A stretch of 64,000 bases of DNA from JANMES01 sp038229715 (GTDB lineage Bacteria > Planctomycetota > Phycisphaerae > Tepidisphaerales > Tepidisphaeraceae). Shown in pieces: positions 47,217-55,336 of the stretch. Within the stretch, counting starts at the first letter, position 1, and each line of letters begins with the position of its first letter. Under the pieces are notes generated by a model that did no database searches, was not told the origin of the DNA, and was given only the letters and a program-made list of their open reading frames with translations. The stretch lies in the NCBI GenBank assembly GCA_038229715.1, contig JBBROD010000002.1, positions 28,126-92,125 of the forward strand, in the 5' to 3' direction. Made by a program: the position numbers and the translations under genes.

Positions 47217-47396
47217 AGCCACAGATGGGGCACAGATTTACACTGATCCAGATTGTGTTTAGCCGTAGATGGACGCAGATGAACGCAGATGGGAAACAGG
47301 ACGAGTCCAATACGTATTCTATCTGCGTTCATCTGCGTCTATCTGCGGCTAAAATCGATCCTCTATATCCGTGTTCATCCGTGCCCCATCTGTGGC
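47217..47396. repeat. Nested inverted repeats: 'GCCACAGATGGGGCACAG' outside 'AGCCGCAGATGGACGCAG'
   Basis: Inner arms 47258-47290 and 47321-47353 differ at 2 of 33 positions. Outer arms begin AGCCACAGATGGGGCACAGA at 47217 and end with its complement (...GCCCCATCTGTGGC) by 47396. Two families, one inserted in the other, between two divergent genes. Confidence 0.92.
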
Positions 47397-47426
47397 AAAT
47401 AGGAAATCATCAGATACGCTGCGGCA

Positions 47427-48233
47427 ATGAAGTGCTTGGCGTTCGAGGCGAGTAATGTCGGCGTCATGCGAGGAGGCCGATGGTTGATCCGGGGGATCGA
47501 CTGGCAGGTGGCTGCCGGTGAGTGCGTTGCGATTGTCGGGCACAACGGATCGGGGAAAAGCACGCTGGCCAAGACACTTTGCGGATACATCTACCCGACC
47601 CGCGGGGATGTCACCGTGCTCGGGCAGAAGTTTGGCGAGTCGGACCTGAATCAACTTCGCGAGTCCGTCCGCTTGGTGCAGGCTACGGCCTCGATCGAGA
47701 TCGAGACGGATCAGACCGTTCGCCAGATCGTCCTCACCGGATTCATCGGCTCGCTGCAGTTGTATCACCAAGTCACGCCGGCGAGGGTCCGGCAGGCGAA
47801 TCGGCAGATCAAGCGGATGGGCCTGTCGCGGGTGGCCGGCCATACGATCGCCACGCTGAGCAGCGGCGAGCGGGTGCGGATGTGGATCACGCGGGCGCTA
47901 GTCACCCGGCCGGCGCTGCTAATTCTCGATGAACCGACGGCCGGGCTTGATCTGGTGGGGCGCGAGCAGGTTCTGGAGCAGATCGATCGCCTGCAGGCAG
48001 GGCCCAACCCGCCGACGATTGTGCTGATCACGCATCATTTGGAGGAATTGCCTCGCGTCACGTCGCAAGTCCTGTTGCTGCGTGCGGGTAAGACGGTGGC
48101 CTTGGGTTCGCCGACCAAGGTGCTGACGTCGGCGATCATCAGCAAGGCGTACGGATTTCCGCTATCCGTCAGCAAGCGGGCGGGGCGGTTTTCGGTTCAT
48201 GCGGATTTGAAAAAGCGCAAGAAGCTTCGCTGA
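47427..48233 (+). CDS. ABC transporter ATP-binding protein
   Basis: 268 residues. Walker A GHNGSGKST at 38-46, Q-loop region near 85, signature LSSGERVR near 145, Walker B ALLILDEPT near 165 with the catalytic glutamate, and H-loop LITHH near 200. The short ModF-like C-terminal tail (KRAGRFSVHADLKKRKKLR) is basic. The permease partner is not adjacent. Sequence resembles the stand-alone ATPases (ModF/YlmA-like) that may act in molybdate uptake or in other soluble roles. Start MKCLAFEASNVGV. Confidence 0.9.
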   Translation: MKCLAFEASNVGVMRGGRWLIRGIDWQVAAGECVAIVGHNGSGKSTLAKTLCGYIYPTRGDVTVLGQKFGESDLNQLRESVRLVQATASIEIETDQTVRQIVLTGFIGSLQLYHQVTPARVRQANRQIKRMGLSRVAGHTIATLSSGERVRMWITRALVTRPALLILDEPTAGLDLVGREQVLEQIDRLQAGPNPPTIVLITHHLEELPRVTSQVLLLRAGKTVALGSPTKVLTSAIISKAYGFPLSVSKRAGRFSVHADLKKRKKLR

Positions 48234-48244
48234 TCAAGGCGGCT

Positions 48245-49480
48245 CTATTCGGTTTCTACCTTCGCCGCCAGCGATTGGATTACGCTCAAGAACTCCGTGT
48301 CGGCGTTTTCCCACGCATGGTTGCGCCTCGCATAGACGGCCCGGGCCACCTGCTCCACCTTGTCCATGCGGTACGGCGTGGTGCCTTTGTCGCTCATCCA
48401 GGTAAAACTCGGCACGAACGATGGCGTGATGGTCGACTTGGCGATCTGCGTTGCATAGCCGATGTAGCTGCCGGTCATCAGCCGCGTGCCGATGGCGGTT
48501 TTGCAGTGGTCGCCGATGAGCGAACCCACAAATTTTCGGCCCGTGTTGTAGTTTTTACCGGCGATGTTTATCTGCACTGAGTCGTAGGTGTTCTTAAGAT
48601 TGCTCGTGCTCGTGCCGGCGCCCAGGTTCACCCATTCGCCGATGTAGCTGTCACCGACGAAGCCGTAATGGCTCTTGTTCGAGTTGCCCTGGATGATTGA
48701 GTTGGAGATTTCTCCGCCGATACGGCAATACGGTCCAATCGACGTGCCGGGGCGGATCAACGTCAGCGGCAGCACCAGCGTGTGCTCACCAATGTACGCC
48801 GGACCTTGGATCACGCTGTTAGCGCCGATTTTCGCGCCCGTCCCGATGATGATCGGCCCGCTCGAGCCGTCCAGCACTACGCCGGGCGCCAGCTTCACCG
48901 CGTCGGCCAGCATGATGTTTTGATCGTCGATCAAATGCCACGGGCCCGGCGGGTGGATCGTGCAGGCGATCGGCATGCTGACCGAATCTTCCAGCAACGA
49001 TTCTTCGTTCCAACTCAGCAGATCCCAAGGGTAATCCACCAGCCGCGATTGAGGCATGGTTTGCGGTAGCTTGAGAACTTCAAGCCAGCGCGGCGTACGG
49101 TTCATCACATCGTCCGGCGACAGCCCGGCCATTCGCACAAACGCGCTGCGAACAACGTCACCTTCATCGATGACAACCGCGGGGCCTTGCGGGTACTCGA
49201 AGTTGGTGAAATGCAGCGTGCGCCCACTCGTCACCAACGCCGGTTCGTCGTTAAGCGGGGTGTTGATCGACGTCGGCACTTTGAGCGCCGGGACAACAAA
49301 GCGTTTGCAGTAGCCGACCATCTCCGGCCGAACCCAAAGCGTCAGGCGGGTGGGCTTGAGACAGCGGATTTGCTTATCCAACAGCGTGCCCGCGCCGCTC
49401 ATCAGCATAAAGACCGGCCGACTCAGCGAGAGCGGGGCAAGGCGCGTCCAGTGCGAACCTTCAAAGATGACGACATGCAT
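48245..49480 (-). CDS. GlmU-like sugar nucleotidyltransferase with left-handed beta-helix
   Basis: 411 residues. N-terminal part (about 1-180) is a reduced nucleotidyltransferase-like domain: MHVVIFEGSHWTRLAPLSLSRPVF and LLDKQIRCLKPTRLTLWV. From about 185 a left-handed beta-helix of hexapeptide repeats appears (APGVVLDGSSGPIIIGTGAKIGANSVIQGPAYIGEHTLV and onward, ending SYIGEWVNLGAGTSTSNLKNTYD). This combination is the alternative bacterial GlmU-like family found in Bacteroidetes and related phyla. It might make UDP-GlcNAc for the cell wall, but the catalytic motif is not the GlmU GGxGTRM one. Confidence 0.82.
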   Translation of the reverse strand: MHVVIFEGSHWTRLAPLSLSRPVFMLMSGAGTLLDKQIRCLKPTRLTLWVRPEMVGYCKRFVVPALKVPTSINTPLNDEPALVTSGRTLHFTNFEYPQGPAVVIDEGDVVRSAFVRMAGLSPDDVMNRTPRWLEVLKLPQTMPQSRLVDYPWDLLSWNEESLLEDSVSMPIACTIHPPGPWHLIDDQNIMLADAVKLAPGVVLDGSSGPIIIGTGAKIGANSVIQGPAYIGEHTLVLPLTLIRPGTSIGPYCRIGGEISNSIIQGNSNKSHYGFVGDSYIGEWVNLGAGTSTSNLKNTYDSVQINIAGKNYNTGRKFVGSLIGDHCKTAIGTRLMTGSYIGYATQIAKSTITPSFVPSFTWMSDKGTTPYRMDKVEQVARAVYARRNHAWENADTEFLSVIQSLAAKVETE

Positions 49481-49556
49481 GGGGATATTGTCGAATGTAA
49501 ATTTGTGAAAGTCGAGTTTATTTATGATCTATCGCAGTTCCGCGCGATCCAGCCGA

Positions 49557-50039
49557 TCATTCCTGGCTGCAGTAGTGAGCCCAATCACCTGATTCAGCCA
49601 GCACTTTCAGAGCTAAGCCGCGTTCCTGAAGGAAACGCGTGAGGTATCGGCTGAGCAGAATACGCTCGGCGATCCATCCCAACGGCCCTAGCGGAGCGCG
49701 GAAGCGCAGTATGTCGACCATTGTGGTTGTGCCTTCGGGGCCGGCCTCAAATAAATGATCGTGTTCAAATTCTGCGAACGCGCCACGGACCATTCGGTCT
49801 TGAAATGAATTGGGCCGATCGAACTGCGTGATTCGGCTGGTCAGACGTTGCTTAACGCCAAAGTGCCGGGCTTCCCAGGTTACTTCCTCCCCCAACACCA
49901 TCAATCCTGACATTCTTCCGCCGACAATACGCTCGCCGGTGTTGGCGGTGGATTGAACGTGCGCGTCAACACTCCTGGCCAGATCAAAACATCGATCTTG
50001 CGGAGCGGCAATGATTGTTTCGACTCGAATCGTGTACAT
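49557..50039 (-). CDS. SRPBCC (START/Bet v1-like) family protein
   Basis: 160 residues. The pattern is that of the SRPBCC/polyketide-cyclase-like group: YTIRVETIIAAPQDRCFDLARSVDAHVQST opens with the strand-helix start, WEARHFGVKQRLTSRITQFDRPNSFQDRMVRGAFAEFEHDHLFE gives the middle sheet, and GPLGWIAERILLSRYLTRFLQERGLALK is the long C-terminal helix over a hydrophobic pocket. Ligand unknown. Shares the strand with panE-like and the dcw genes, 9 bp downstream of the panE-like gene. Confidence 0.8.
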   Translation of the reverse strand: MYTIRVETIIAAPQDRCFDLARSVDAHVQSTANTGERIVGGRMSGLMVLGEEVTWEARHFGVKQRLTSRITQFDRPNSFQDRMVRGAFAEFEHDHLFEAGPEGTTTMVDILRFRAPLGPLGWIAERILLSRYLTRFLQERGLALKVLAESGDWAHYCSQE

Positions 50040-50048
50040 GCTGGCCCA

Positions 50049-50978
50049 CTATGCGAGAATCTTCAAAAGTCGCAGCAAATGCTCCCAATTCGGAGACTTC
50101 AACCCGAACTTCCGCGCGATCTGTAGCGGCCGCTCGATGATGTACTCGATCTCCAGCGGCCGGCCCATCTGGCGGTCGATTTGCATGCTGGATTTATACG
50201 CCCCCATGCTCGGCGTGCGGTCGATTTGCTGTTGAACGGTTTCCGGCGGGAGAGCAACGCCATCCGCGCGAGCGGCGGCGACGACTTCGGTCATCAGGTC
50301 CGCCACCGCCTGCCGGCCGGCGGGGTTGGTTAGCAGTTTGTCGGTCGTCAGATCCATCACCGTGCCCAGCCCATTGAATGGGATGTTCCACACCAGTTTC
50401 AGCCACCGGCCGCGGTGAAGATCCGCCAACTCTTCGCAGCGGATTTTGCTGGATTGGAACAGGTCGACCACTTGCTTGGCGGTCTGCCGGGCGGTTTCGC
50501 GGAAAGGCCCGAGGCGGATGATGCCGTGATCCATGTGGTGAATCACGCCCGGCCCGATGCGGTTGATGCAGACGAACGCCATCCCGCCAAGGATGCGGTC
50601 GGGCCCGAAAACCGCAGCCAAGTCGTCTTCGCCGCAGATGCCGTTTTGCAAGGTGAGCAGCGCGGTGTCGGGCTTCATGATCGGGCGCAGCAATTCGGGG
50701 AGTTCGCGGTTGGATGTGGATTTGGTGGTAATGATCGCCAGATCAACCTTGGGCATGAGGGCAGAATCTCGATAGACACGAACACGATCGGCGGGGATTA
50801 CGAAATCGCCATCAATACTTTGTATGTGCAGCCCGTTGGTGCGGATTGTGTCGAAATCCGAGCGCACGAGAAAATGCACGTCGTGCCCGTGCTGAGCCAG
50901 CCGAGCGCCGTAGTACCCGCCGACCGCGCCGGCGCCGATGATCGCGATGGTGGGGCGGTAGTCGGCCATCGGACTCAT
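50049..50978 (-). CDS. 2-dehydropantoate 2-reductase (PanE/ApbA family)
   Basis: 309 residues (alternative start 50969). Rossmann motif IAIIGAGAVGGYYGARLAQHG near 10-30, KSTSNRELPELL near 95, LTLQNGICGEDDL near 117 and the C-terminal helical domain with KLVWNIPFNGL near 200 and the RPLEIEYIIERPLQIARK segment near 280. PanE reduces ketopantoate with NADPH for pantothenate and CoA; related enzymes act on other 2-keto acids. Closely spaced with the SRPBCC gene. Function as true PanE is likely but not proven by sequence. Confidence 0.88.
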   Translation of the reverse strand: MSPMADYRPTIAIIGAGAVGGYYGARLAQHGHDVHFLVRSDFDTIRTNGLHIQSIDGDFVIPADRVRVYRDSALMPKVDLAIITTKSTSNRELPELLRPIMKPDTALLTLQNGICGEDDLAAVFGPDRILGGMAFVCINRIGPGVIHHMDHGIIRLGPFRETARQTAKQVVDLFQSSKIRCEELADLHRGRWLKLVWNIPFNGLGTVMDLTTDKLLTNPAGRQAVADLMTEVVAAARADGVALPPETVQQQIDRTPSMGAYKSSMQIDRQMGRPLEIEYIIERPLQIARKFGLKSPNWEHLLRLLKILA

Positions 50979-51009
50979 CGTAGCCGAGGAAATGGCTTGA
51001 ACAAATAAA

Positions 51010-51039
51010 GAGGCCCAGACATCGCCGCGTCTGGGCCTC
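51010..51039 (-). terminator. Terminator of the LysM gene
   Basis: GAGGCCCAGAC and GTCTGGGCCTC form an 11-bp stem around an 8-nt loop. On the minus strand the stem is followed by TTTATTTG, so it terminates the upstream (LysM) transcript. Confidence 0.8.
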
Positions 51040-51110
51040 TCATCGAGAGTCACAAGCTTGTCACCAGGCGAGGGGTTGTGATCTCGCCCGGCAAATGTGC
51101 TGTGGGGAAA

Positions 51111-51491
51111 TTAGTTGGGGATGGTGATCGACTGACCGACCCGCAGGCTCGAAGGCGACACGCCCGGATTGGCCGACGCGATCTTCTGCCATTGCTTGCC
51201 GTCGTTGTACTTCTTTTTGGCGATGCCGTAGAGCGTGTCGCCTTTCTTCACGGTGTAAGTGCTGCCCACGCTCGCGGTCGAGCTATTGTAGGACGGCGTG
51301 GAGGTCGACGAGGTGGTCGTCGTGTCATAGCTGACCGGCTGAACCGCAATCGGCGTCGGCGCGACGTAAGCGGGAGCGGCCGGGGTCGGGGTGAGATCAG
51401 TCACCGACGACTGCATGGAAGCCGGCTTCTTATCCTGGCAACCCACCGCGGCCAGAAGCATTAGGGATGAGGCAATGAGAGTCTTTTTCAC
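51111..51491 (-). CDS. LysM-domain lipoprotein
   Basis: 126 residues. GTG start at 51491 with AAGGAG 8 bp before it; the ATG upstream at 51524 has no such site. Signal peptide with lipobox (LIASSLMLLAAVGC). A Ser/Thr/Pro-rich linker of about 55 residues is followed by one LysM domain (YTVKKGDTLYGIAKKKYNDGKQWQKIASANPG, ending LRVGQSITIPN). LysM binds N-acetylglucosamine polymers, so the protein may link a membrane to peptidoglycan; its position next to ddl fits a cell wall role. A terminator follows. Confidence 0.9.
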   Translation of the reverse strand: MKKTLIASSLMLLAAVGCQDKKPASMQSSVTDLTPTPAAPAYVAPTPIAVQPVSYDTTTTSSTSTPSYNSSTASVGSTYTVKKGDTLYGIAKKKYNDGKQWQKIASANPGVSPSSLRVGQSITIPN

Positions 51492-51586
51492 GTTCGTCGC
51501 TCCTTCAGTTTGAAAGTCGATCAATCCATGATCGATGTGCAGTTTTTATCGGACAGTGGGTGGGGATTTCTTTAATGAGGGCGAAA

Positions 51587-51681
51587 AATTTACCACAGAG
51601 AAACACAGAGGAATCACAGAGAAACACAGAGAATTCCTCTGTGTTTCTCTGTGATTCCTCTGTGTTTCTCTGTGGTAAATT
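51587..51681. repeat. Perfect 45-bp inverted repeat, 'ACCACAGAGAAACACAGAGG' family
   Basis: Arms 51587-51631 and 51637-51681 are perfect complements, with a 5-nt loop AATTC. Arms consist of ACACAGAG words. Lies between the LysM gene and ddl, so in the shared transcript it would fold into a very stable hairpin. Confidence 0.97.
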
Positions 51682-51702
51682 CGCGTGAAAAACAGCAGAT
51701 AG

Positions 51703-52599
51703 TTAGGCAACTGCACGGTGACGGTTGAAGGCTCGCTTGACGAGTCGATCGACCAACGGCCCGAACGCGATCCCGCCGTAAGCGGCCGCTTCGGGGAAGA
51801 TGCTTTTGCTGGTGAAGCCGGGCAGGGTGTTGATCTCGAGCATGTACGGCTGGAAGGTTTTGGCGTCGACCATCACATCGATCCGTCCAAGATCCAGCGC
51901 CCCGACGGCGGCGTTCCCTTTTTTCGCCAGCTCTTTGCAAAGGGCGACTGTCTTTTCCGGCAAGCCCGTATCAAAACGGTGTTCGGTGTCGTTAGCGTTG
52001 TACTTGGCGGTGAAATCATAAAAGCCGCGCTTGGGCACGATCAGCATCGGTGCGAGCGGCTCTTCCTCCAGCAGGCTGCAGCTAAGTTCCGGCCCGCTGA
52101 TAAACTGCTCCACAAGGGCTTGGCCGTGCTTGTCGATGACTTTGCTGATGGCTTCCGGCGCGGTTGAAGGGTCTTCGCAGACGTAGACATCAAGGCTGCT
52201 GCCGCTGCTGATCGCCTTCACCACGCACGGGCCAGAGAAGGGGACTTTTTTATCAGTGATGACCGCGTACTTCGGCGTCGGCAGGCCTGCCTTTTCCCAG
52301 ACTTTTTTCGTCTCGACCTTGTTCATCCCCAGTTTTGAAGCCTTGCTGCCGCTGCCGACAAACGCCAAGCTGCGGGTTTCGAGAATCTCCTGCAGCTCGC
52401 CGCTCTCGCCGAAATCGCCGTGCAGGACGGGGAAAATCACATCACACGGGTGGTCGAGGCCTTTGAGATCGGTGGGAGACACGTCCGACGCGAAAACATC
52501 GTGCCCCATCGACTTGAGCCCTTCGATGACGGCCTTGCCGCTGATCAGGCTGATTTCACGCTCCGCACTTGGGCCGCCGAACAGGACTGTGACTTTCAT
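51703..52599 (-). CDS. ddl: D-alanine--D-alanine ligase
   Basis: 298 residues. ATP-grasp enzyme joining two D-alanines for the peptidoglycan stem. VLFGGPSAEREISLISGKAV is the N-terminal signature, LHGDFGESGELQEILE carries the D-Ala-binding region, PCVVKAISSGSSLDVYVCED contains the ATP-contacting lysine and GALDLGRIDVMVDAKTFQPYMLEINTLPGFT carries the metal-binding Asp/Glu/Asn. It is a little shorter than E. coli DdlB (306). In the dcw cluster it follows murB, as in many bacteria. Confidence 0.95.
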   Translation of the reverse strand: MKVTVLFGGPSAEREISLISGKAVIEGLKSMGHDVFASDVSPTDLKGLDHPCDVIFPVLHGDFGESGELQEILETRSLAFVGSGSKASKLGMNKVETKKVWEKAGLPTPKYAVITDKKVPFSGPCVVKAISSGSSLDVYVCEDPSTAPEAISKVIDKHGQALVEQFISGPELSCSLLEEEPLAPMLIVPKRGFYDFTAKYNANDTEHRFDTGLPEKTVALCKELAKKGNAAVGALDLGRIDVMVDAKTFQPYMLEINTLPGFTSKSIFPEAAAYGGIAFGPLVDRLVKRAFNRHRAVA

Positions 52600-52618
52600 G
52601 GTGACCTGCCTTAGGCTT

Positions 52619-52717
52619 CATGCGACACAGAGGCACAGAGTCACAGAGCAAAGCACAGAGAGATTAAGGAGATTGCTCGGTGCAAATCGCTGTGACTCTA
52701 TGCCTCTGTGTCGCATG
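52619..52717. repeat. Inverted repeat, 'GCGACACAGAGGCACAGAG' family
   Basis: Arms 52619-52646 and 52690-52717, 27 of 28 positions complementary. Between ddl and murB. Confidence 0.93.
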
Positions 52718-52722
52718 GAATT

Positions 52723-53619
52723 TCACGACCAAATCTGGACTTCCGATTCCAGATGGATTTGGTTTTTCTCGAACACTTTCTCGCGGATGATTTTCACCAT
52801 GTTCATGATGTCGTCGGCTTTGCAACCGGTATGGGCGATGATGAAGTTGGCGTGCTTGGAGCTGACTTCCGCGCCCCCGATCTGGAAGCCCTTCAGGCCG
52901 GCCTGATCGATCAACGCGCCGGCGCTCAGCCCTCTCGGGTTTTTGAACATGCAGCCGGCGTTTTTGGTGTTCAGCGGTTGGCTGTTGCGCTTGTACATCC
53001 AGATTTCTTTCGTCTTTTTCATGATCCGATCGGGATCGTCCTCGTCCAGTTCCAGCGTCGCGCTCAGGATGAACTTGGCCGAGATATTGGTGCTGCGGTA
53101 GTCAAACACCAAGTCGTCTTTCAGGCGTTCGAAGACAGTACCTTCCTGATCCATCACGGTGACTTTGGTGACGACGGCGCCAAGATCGCCAAACTTCCCG
53201 CCGGCGTTCATGCGGATCCCACCGCCGATCGTTCCGGGAATGCCGGCCAGGCACTCGATGCCCGCCAAGCCCTGTCGCACCGTACGGAGGACGAGTTTCT
53301 GCATGTCCGCGCCAGCGCCCACTTCGACGTTCTGTCCGTCGAATTTAACGCGCCGCCAGTGCTCTTCGCTCAGGCGGAAGACCGCGCCGTTCACGCCCGC
53401 ATCGCTGACCAGAAGGTTCGCGCCGAGTCCAAGCACGTACATCGGAATGTTGTTTTCAAGACACCGCTGGGCCGCCTCGCGAAGATCGTCTTCGCTCGTC
53501 GGCTGAACGAAATACTTCGCAGGTCCGCCGATGCGGTACCACGTGAAGGGAGCGATCGCGACGTTTTCCGTGACGATCGACTCCAGGCCGGTGAAGGGGT
53601 TGGCGGTGTGAAGCTTCAT
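52723..53619 (-). CDS. murB: UDP-N-acetylenolpyruvoylglucosamine reductase MurB
   Basis: 298 residues from the ATG at 53619 (MKLHTANPFTG). FAD enzyme that reduces enolpyruvyl-UDP-GlcNAc to UDP-MurNAc. The FAD-binding block FTWYRIGGPAKYFVQP near 30, LGLGANLLVSD near 70 and AGIPGTIGGGIRMNAG near 130 are present. The active-site block reads NAGCMFKNP near 225: the serine proton donor of E. coli MurB is a cysteine here. C-terminal EVSSKHANFIIAH and the glutamate near 290 complete the site. Confidence 0.95.
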   Translation of the reverse strand: MKLHTANPFTGLESIVTENVAIAPFTWYRIGGPAKYFVQPTSEDDLREAAQRCLENNIPMYVLGLGANLLVSDAGVNGAVFRLSEEHWRRVKFDGQNVEVGAGADMQKLVLRTVRQGLAGIECLAGIPGTIGGGIRMNAGGKFGDLGAVVTKVTVMDQEGTVFERLKDDLVFDYRSTNISAKFILSATLELDEDDPDRIMKKTKEIWMYKRNSQPLNTKNAGCMFKNPRGLSAGALIDQAGLKGFQIGGAEVSSKHANFIIAHTGCKADDIMNMVKIIREKVFEKNQIHLESEVQIWS

Positions 53620-53669
53620 CTGAAACAAATCCGAGTTGCGAAAAACCAAGTTCCTGAAGAGTAGAGATG

Positions 53670-53807
53670 AAAATCCGAATGACGAAACCAGAATAACGAA
53701 TGAATGACGAGTGACGAAATCCGAATGACGAAAAAAGATTCGCTGATCGAGTTCGTCATTCGGATTTCGTCATTCATTCGTTATTCTGGTTTCGTCATTC
53801 GGGTTTT
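53670..53807. repeat. Inverted repeat, 'CCGAATGACGAAA' family, murC-murB junction
   Basis: Left arm 53670-53731, right arm 53752-53807, arms of about 56 bp or more built from GAATGACGAAA words and largely complementary. The murC stop codon and its last dozen codons lie inside the right arm. Confidence 0.93.
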
Positions 53808-55236
53808 CGTCATTCTCCACCAGATCCCTCCCGATTTCCCACACATTTCCCGCGCCCATCGTGACCACAAGGTCGCCAGCGCGGGTGGTTCGTTTGAGAT
53901 GTTCGGTGATCTCCGAAAACGTCGCCAAATGCAACGCATTTTGGCCGTTACTTTTGATTCTTTGCACCAGGTCTTGGCTGCAAACCAGTTGCCTCTCCGA
54001 CTCGCTGTCGCGGACGAAATAGATGTCGGGGACGATCGTTTCATCCGCGTGTTTGAAGCTGACCGCGAAGTCATCCAGCAAAAACCGCGTGCGGCTGTGC
54101 TGGTGCGGTTGGAAGACGCAGATCAACCGCTCCGGCTGATATTTCTCCCGCAACGCGGCGAGCGTGGCGCGGATTTCGGTGGGGTGATGGCCGTAATCGT
54201 CGACGAAGGTCGCGCCGCCGCACGTGCCCATCTCCGTCATGCGACGATCGACTCCGGTAAATCTGCACAGGGCGGCTGCGGCTTCTTTCGGATCGGCCCC
54301 GCAGGCGACGCAAACCGCCATCGCCGTTGTCGCGTTGTACAAGTTGTGCCGGCCGGCGACGGACAGTTCCAGCGTCGCGATGGGTTTGCCCAAGTGATAC
54401 ACATCGCCGGTGGGGCAGCCGTTTTTAATGCCCGTTTCGCGGACCGACCAATCAAACCCGTCGTTCATGCCGACCCACTGCCGCTTGACCGCCAGGCCGG
54501 ATAACGCCTGTTGCACGCGTGCGTCCTGCCCGTTGGCGATGACCAGGCCGTCGTCGGGCAGCAGGCGGATGAAGGTGCGGAAGCTCTCGACGATCTCGTC
54601 GATATTCTTGTAGCAGTCGAGATGGTCTTCCTCGATGTTCAGCAACACCGCGATCCGCGGGCGAAGGTTATGGAAGCTGCGATCGAACTCGCACGCCTCG
54701 GCGATAAACGCGCTGCCCAATCCCGAATGCGACCCGCCGCCGCCCAGTTGAGGAACGGTTCCGCCGACGACGAAGCTCGGGTCGAGCCGGCATTCAAGAA
54801 GGGCGAAGCTGATCATCGCGGTGGTGGTCGATTTCCCGTGCGTACCCGCGACGGCCACGCCGTTCCGCTCGGCCATCACCTGGCCGAGCAGTTCAGCGTA
54901 CTTGATCGTCGGAATGCCCATCGCCCGGGCGGCCATGAACTCGGGATTATTGTCAGGGACGGCGGCTGTGCGGACGACCAGATCGGTATTGCGCGAAAGC
55001 AGTTCGCCGATCTGATCGCGGGAGATTTTAGCGCCGGCTTTGGTGAGGTTCAGGCTCGTGGCGTTGGGTCGCGGCTCAGAGCCGGAGATTCGAGCGCCGT
55101 CGTCGAGCAGCATGCGAGCGAGCCCGCTCATTCCACTGCCGCCAATGCCAATAAAGTGAACTCGCTGCCCTGCAAATCGACTGGGCGAGCGCGAATCCGT
55201 TCGCAACTCGTGAAGGTGAGACATGTTGTTGGGCAT
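53770..55236 (-). CDS. murC: UDP-N-acetylmuramate--L-alanine ligase MurC
   Basis: 488 residues from 55236 (alternative 55224, MSHLHEL). Adds L-Ala to UDP-MurNAc. The N-terminal nucleotide-sugar domain has HFIGIGGSGMSGLARML, the ATP loop is AVAGTHGKSTTTAMIS, and the central domain has LNIEEDHLDCYKN and AGRHNLYNATTAMAV; the C-terminal domain includes FVDDYGHHPTEI and FQPHQHSRTR. The last 15 residues (ENDENPNDETRITNE) are encoded by an inverted-repeat arm and replace the natural end. Otherwise complete. Confidence 0.94.
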   Translation of the reverse strand: MPNNMSHLHELRTDSRSPSRFAGQRVHFIGIGGSGMSGLARMLLDDGARISGSEPRPNATSLNLTKAGAKISRDQIGELLSRNTDLVVRTAAVPDNNPEFMAARAMGIPTIKYAELLGQVMAERNGVAVAGTHGKSTTTAMISFALLECRLDPSFVVGGTVPQLGGGGSHSGLGSAFIAEACEFDRSFHNLRPRIAVLLNIEEDHLDCYKNIDEIVESFRTFIRLLPDDGLVIANGQDARVQQALSGLAVKRQWVGMNDGFDWSVRETGIKNGCPTGDVYHLGKPIATLELSVAGRHNLYNATTAMAVCVACGADPKEAAAALCRFTGVDRRMTEMGTCGGATFVDDYGHHPTEIRATLAALREKYQPERLICVFQPHQHSRTRFLLDDFAVSFKHADETIVPDIYFVRDSESERQLVCSQDLVQRIKSNGQNALHLATFSEITEHLKRTTRAGDLVVTMGAGNVWEIGRDLVENDENPNDETRITNE

Positions 55237-55254
55237 GTTACTAGCTCGATGGAG

Positions 55255-55331
55255 GATTGTCGATTGTGGAATGTTGAAGTGCGCTCGACGTTCGAGCATT
55301 TTTCAACAATCTACAATCCACAGTTCACAAT
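55255..55331. repeat. Inverted repeat, 'GATTGTCGATTGTGGAATG' family, murG-murC junction
   Basis: Left words GATTGTCGATTGTGGAATGT, right words TTCAACAATCTACAATCC, imperfect. Same family as 60833-60919. Confidence 0.78.
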
Positions 55332-55336
55332 CGGCT

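Noticed and set aside
41212..48233. Pairing of the LolC-like permease with the ABC ATPase at 47427 as one transporter
   Set aside because: They are 4.7 kb apart with unrelated genes between, and the ATPase resembles stand-alone ModF-like proteins rather than LolD.
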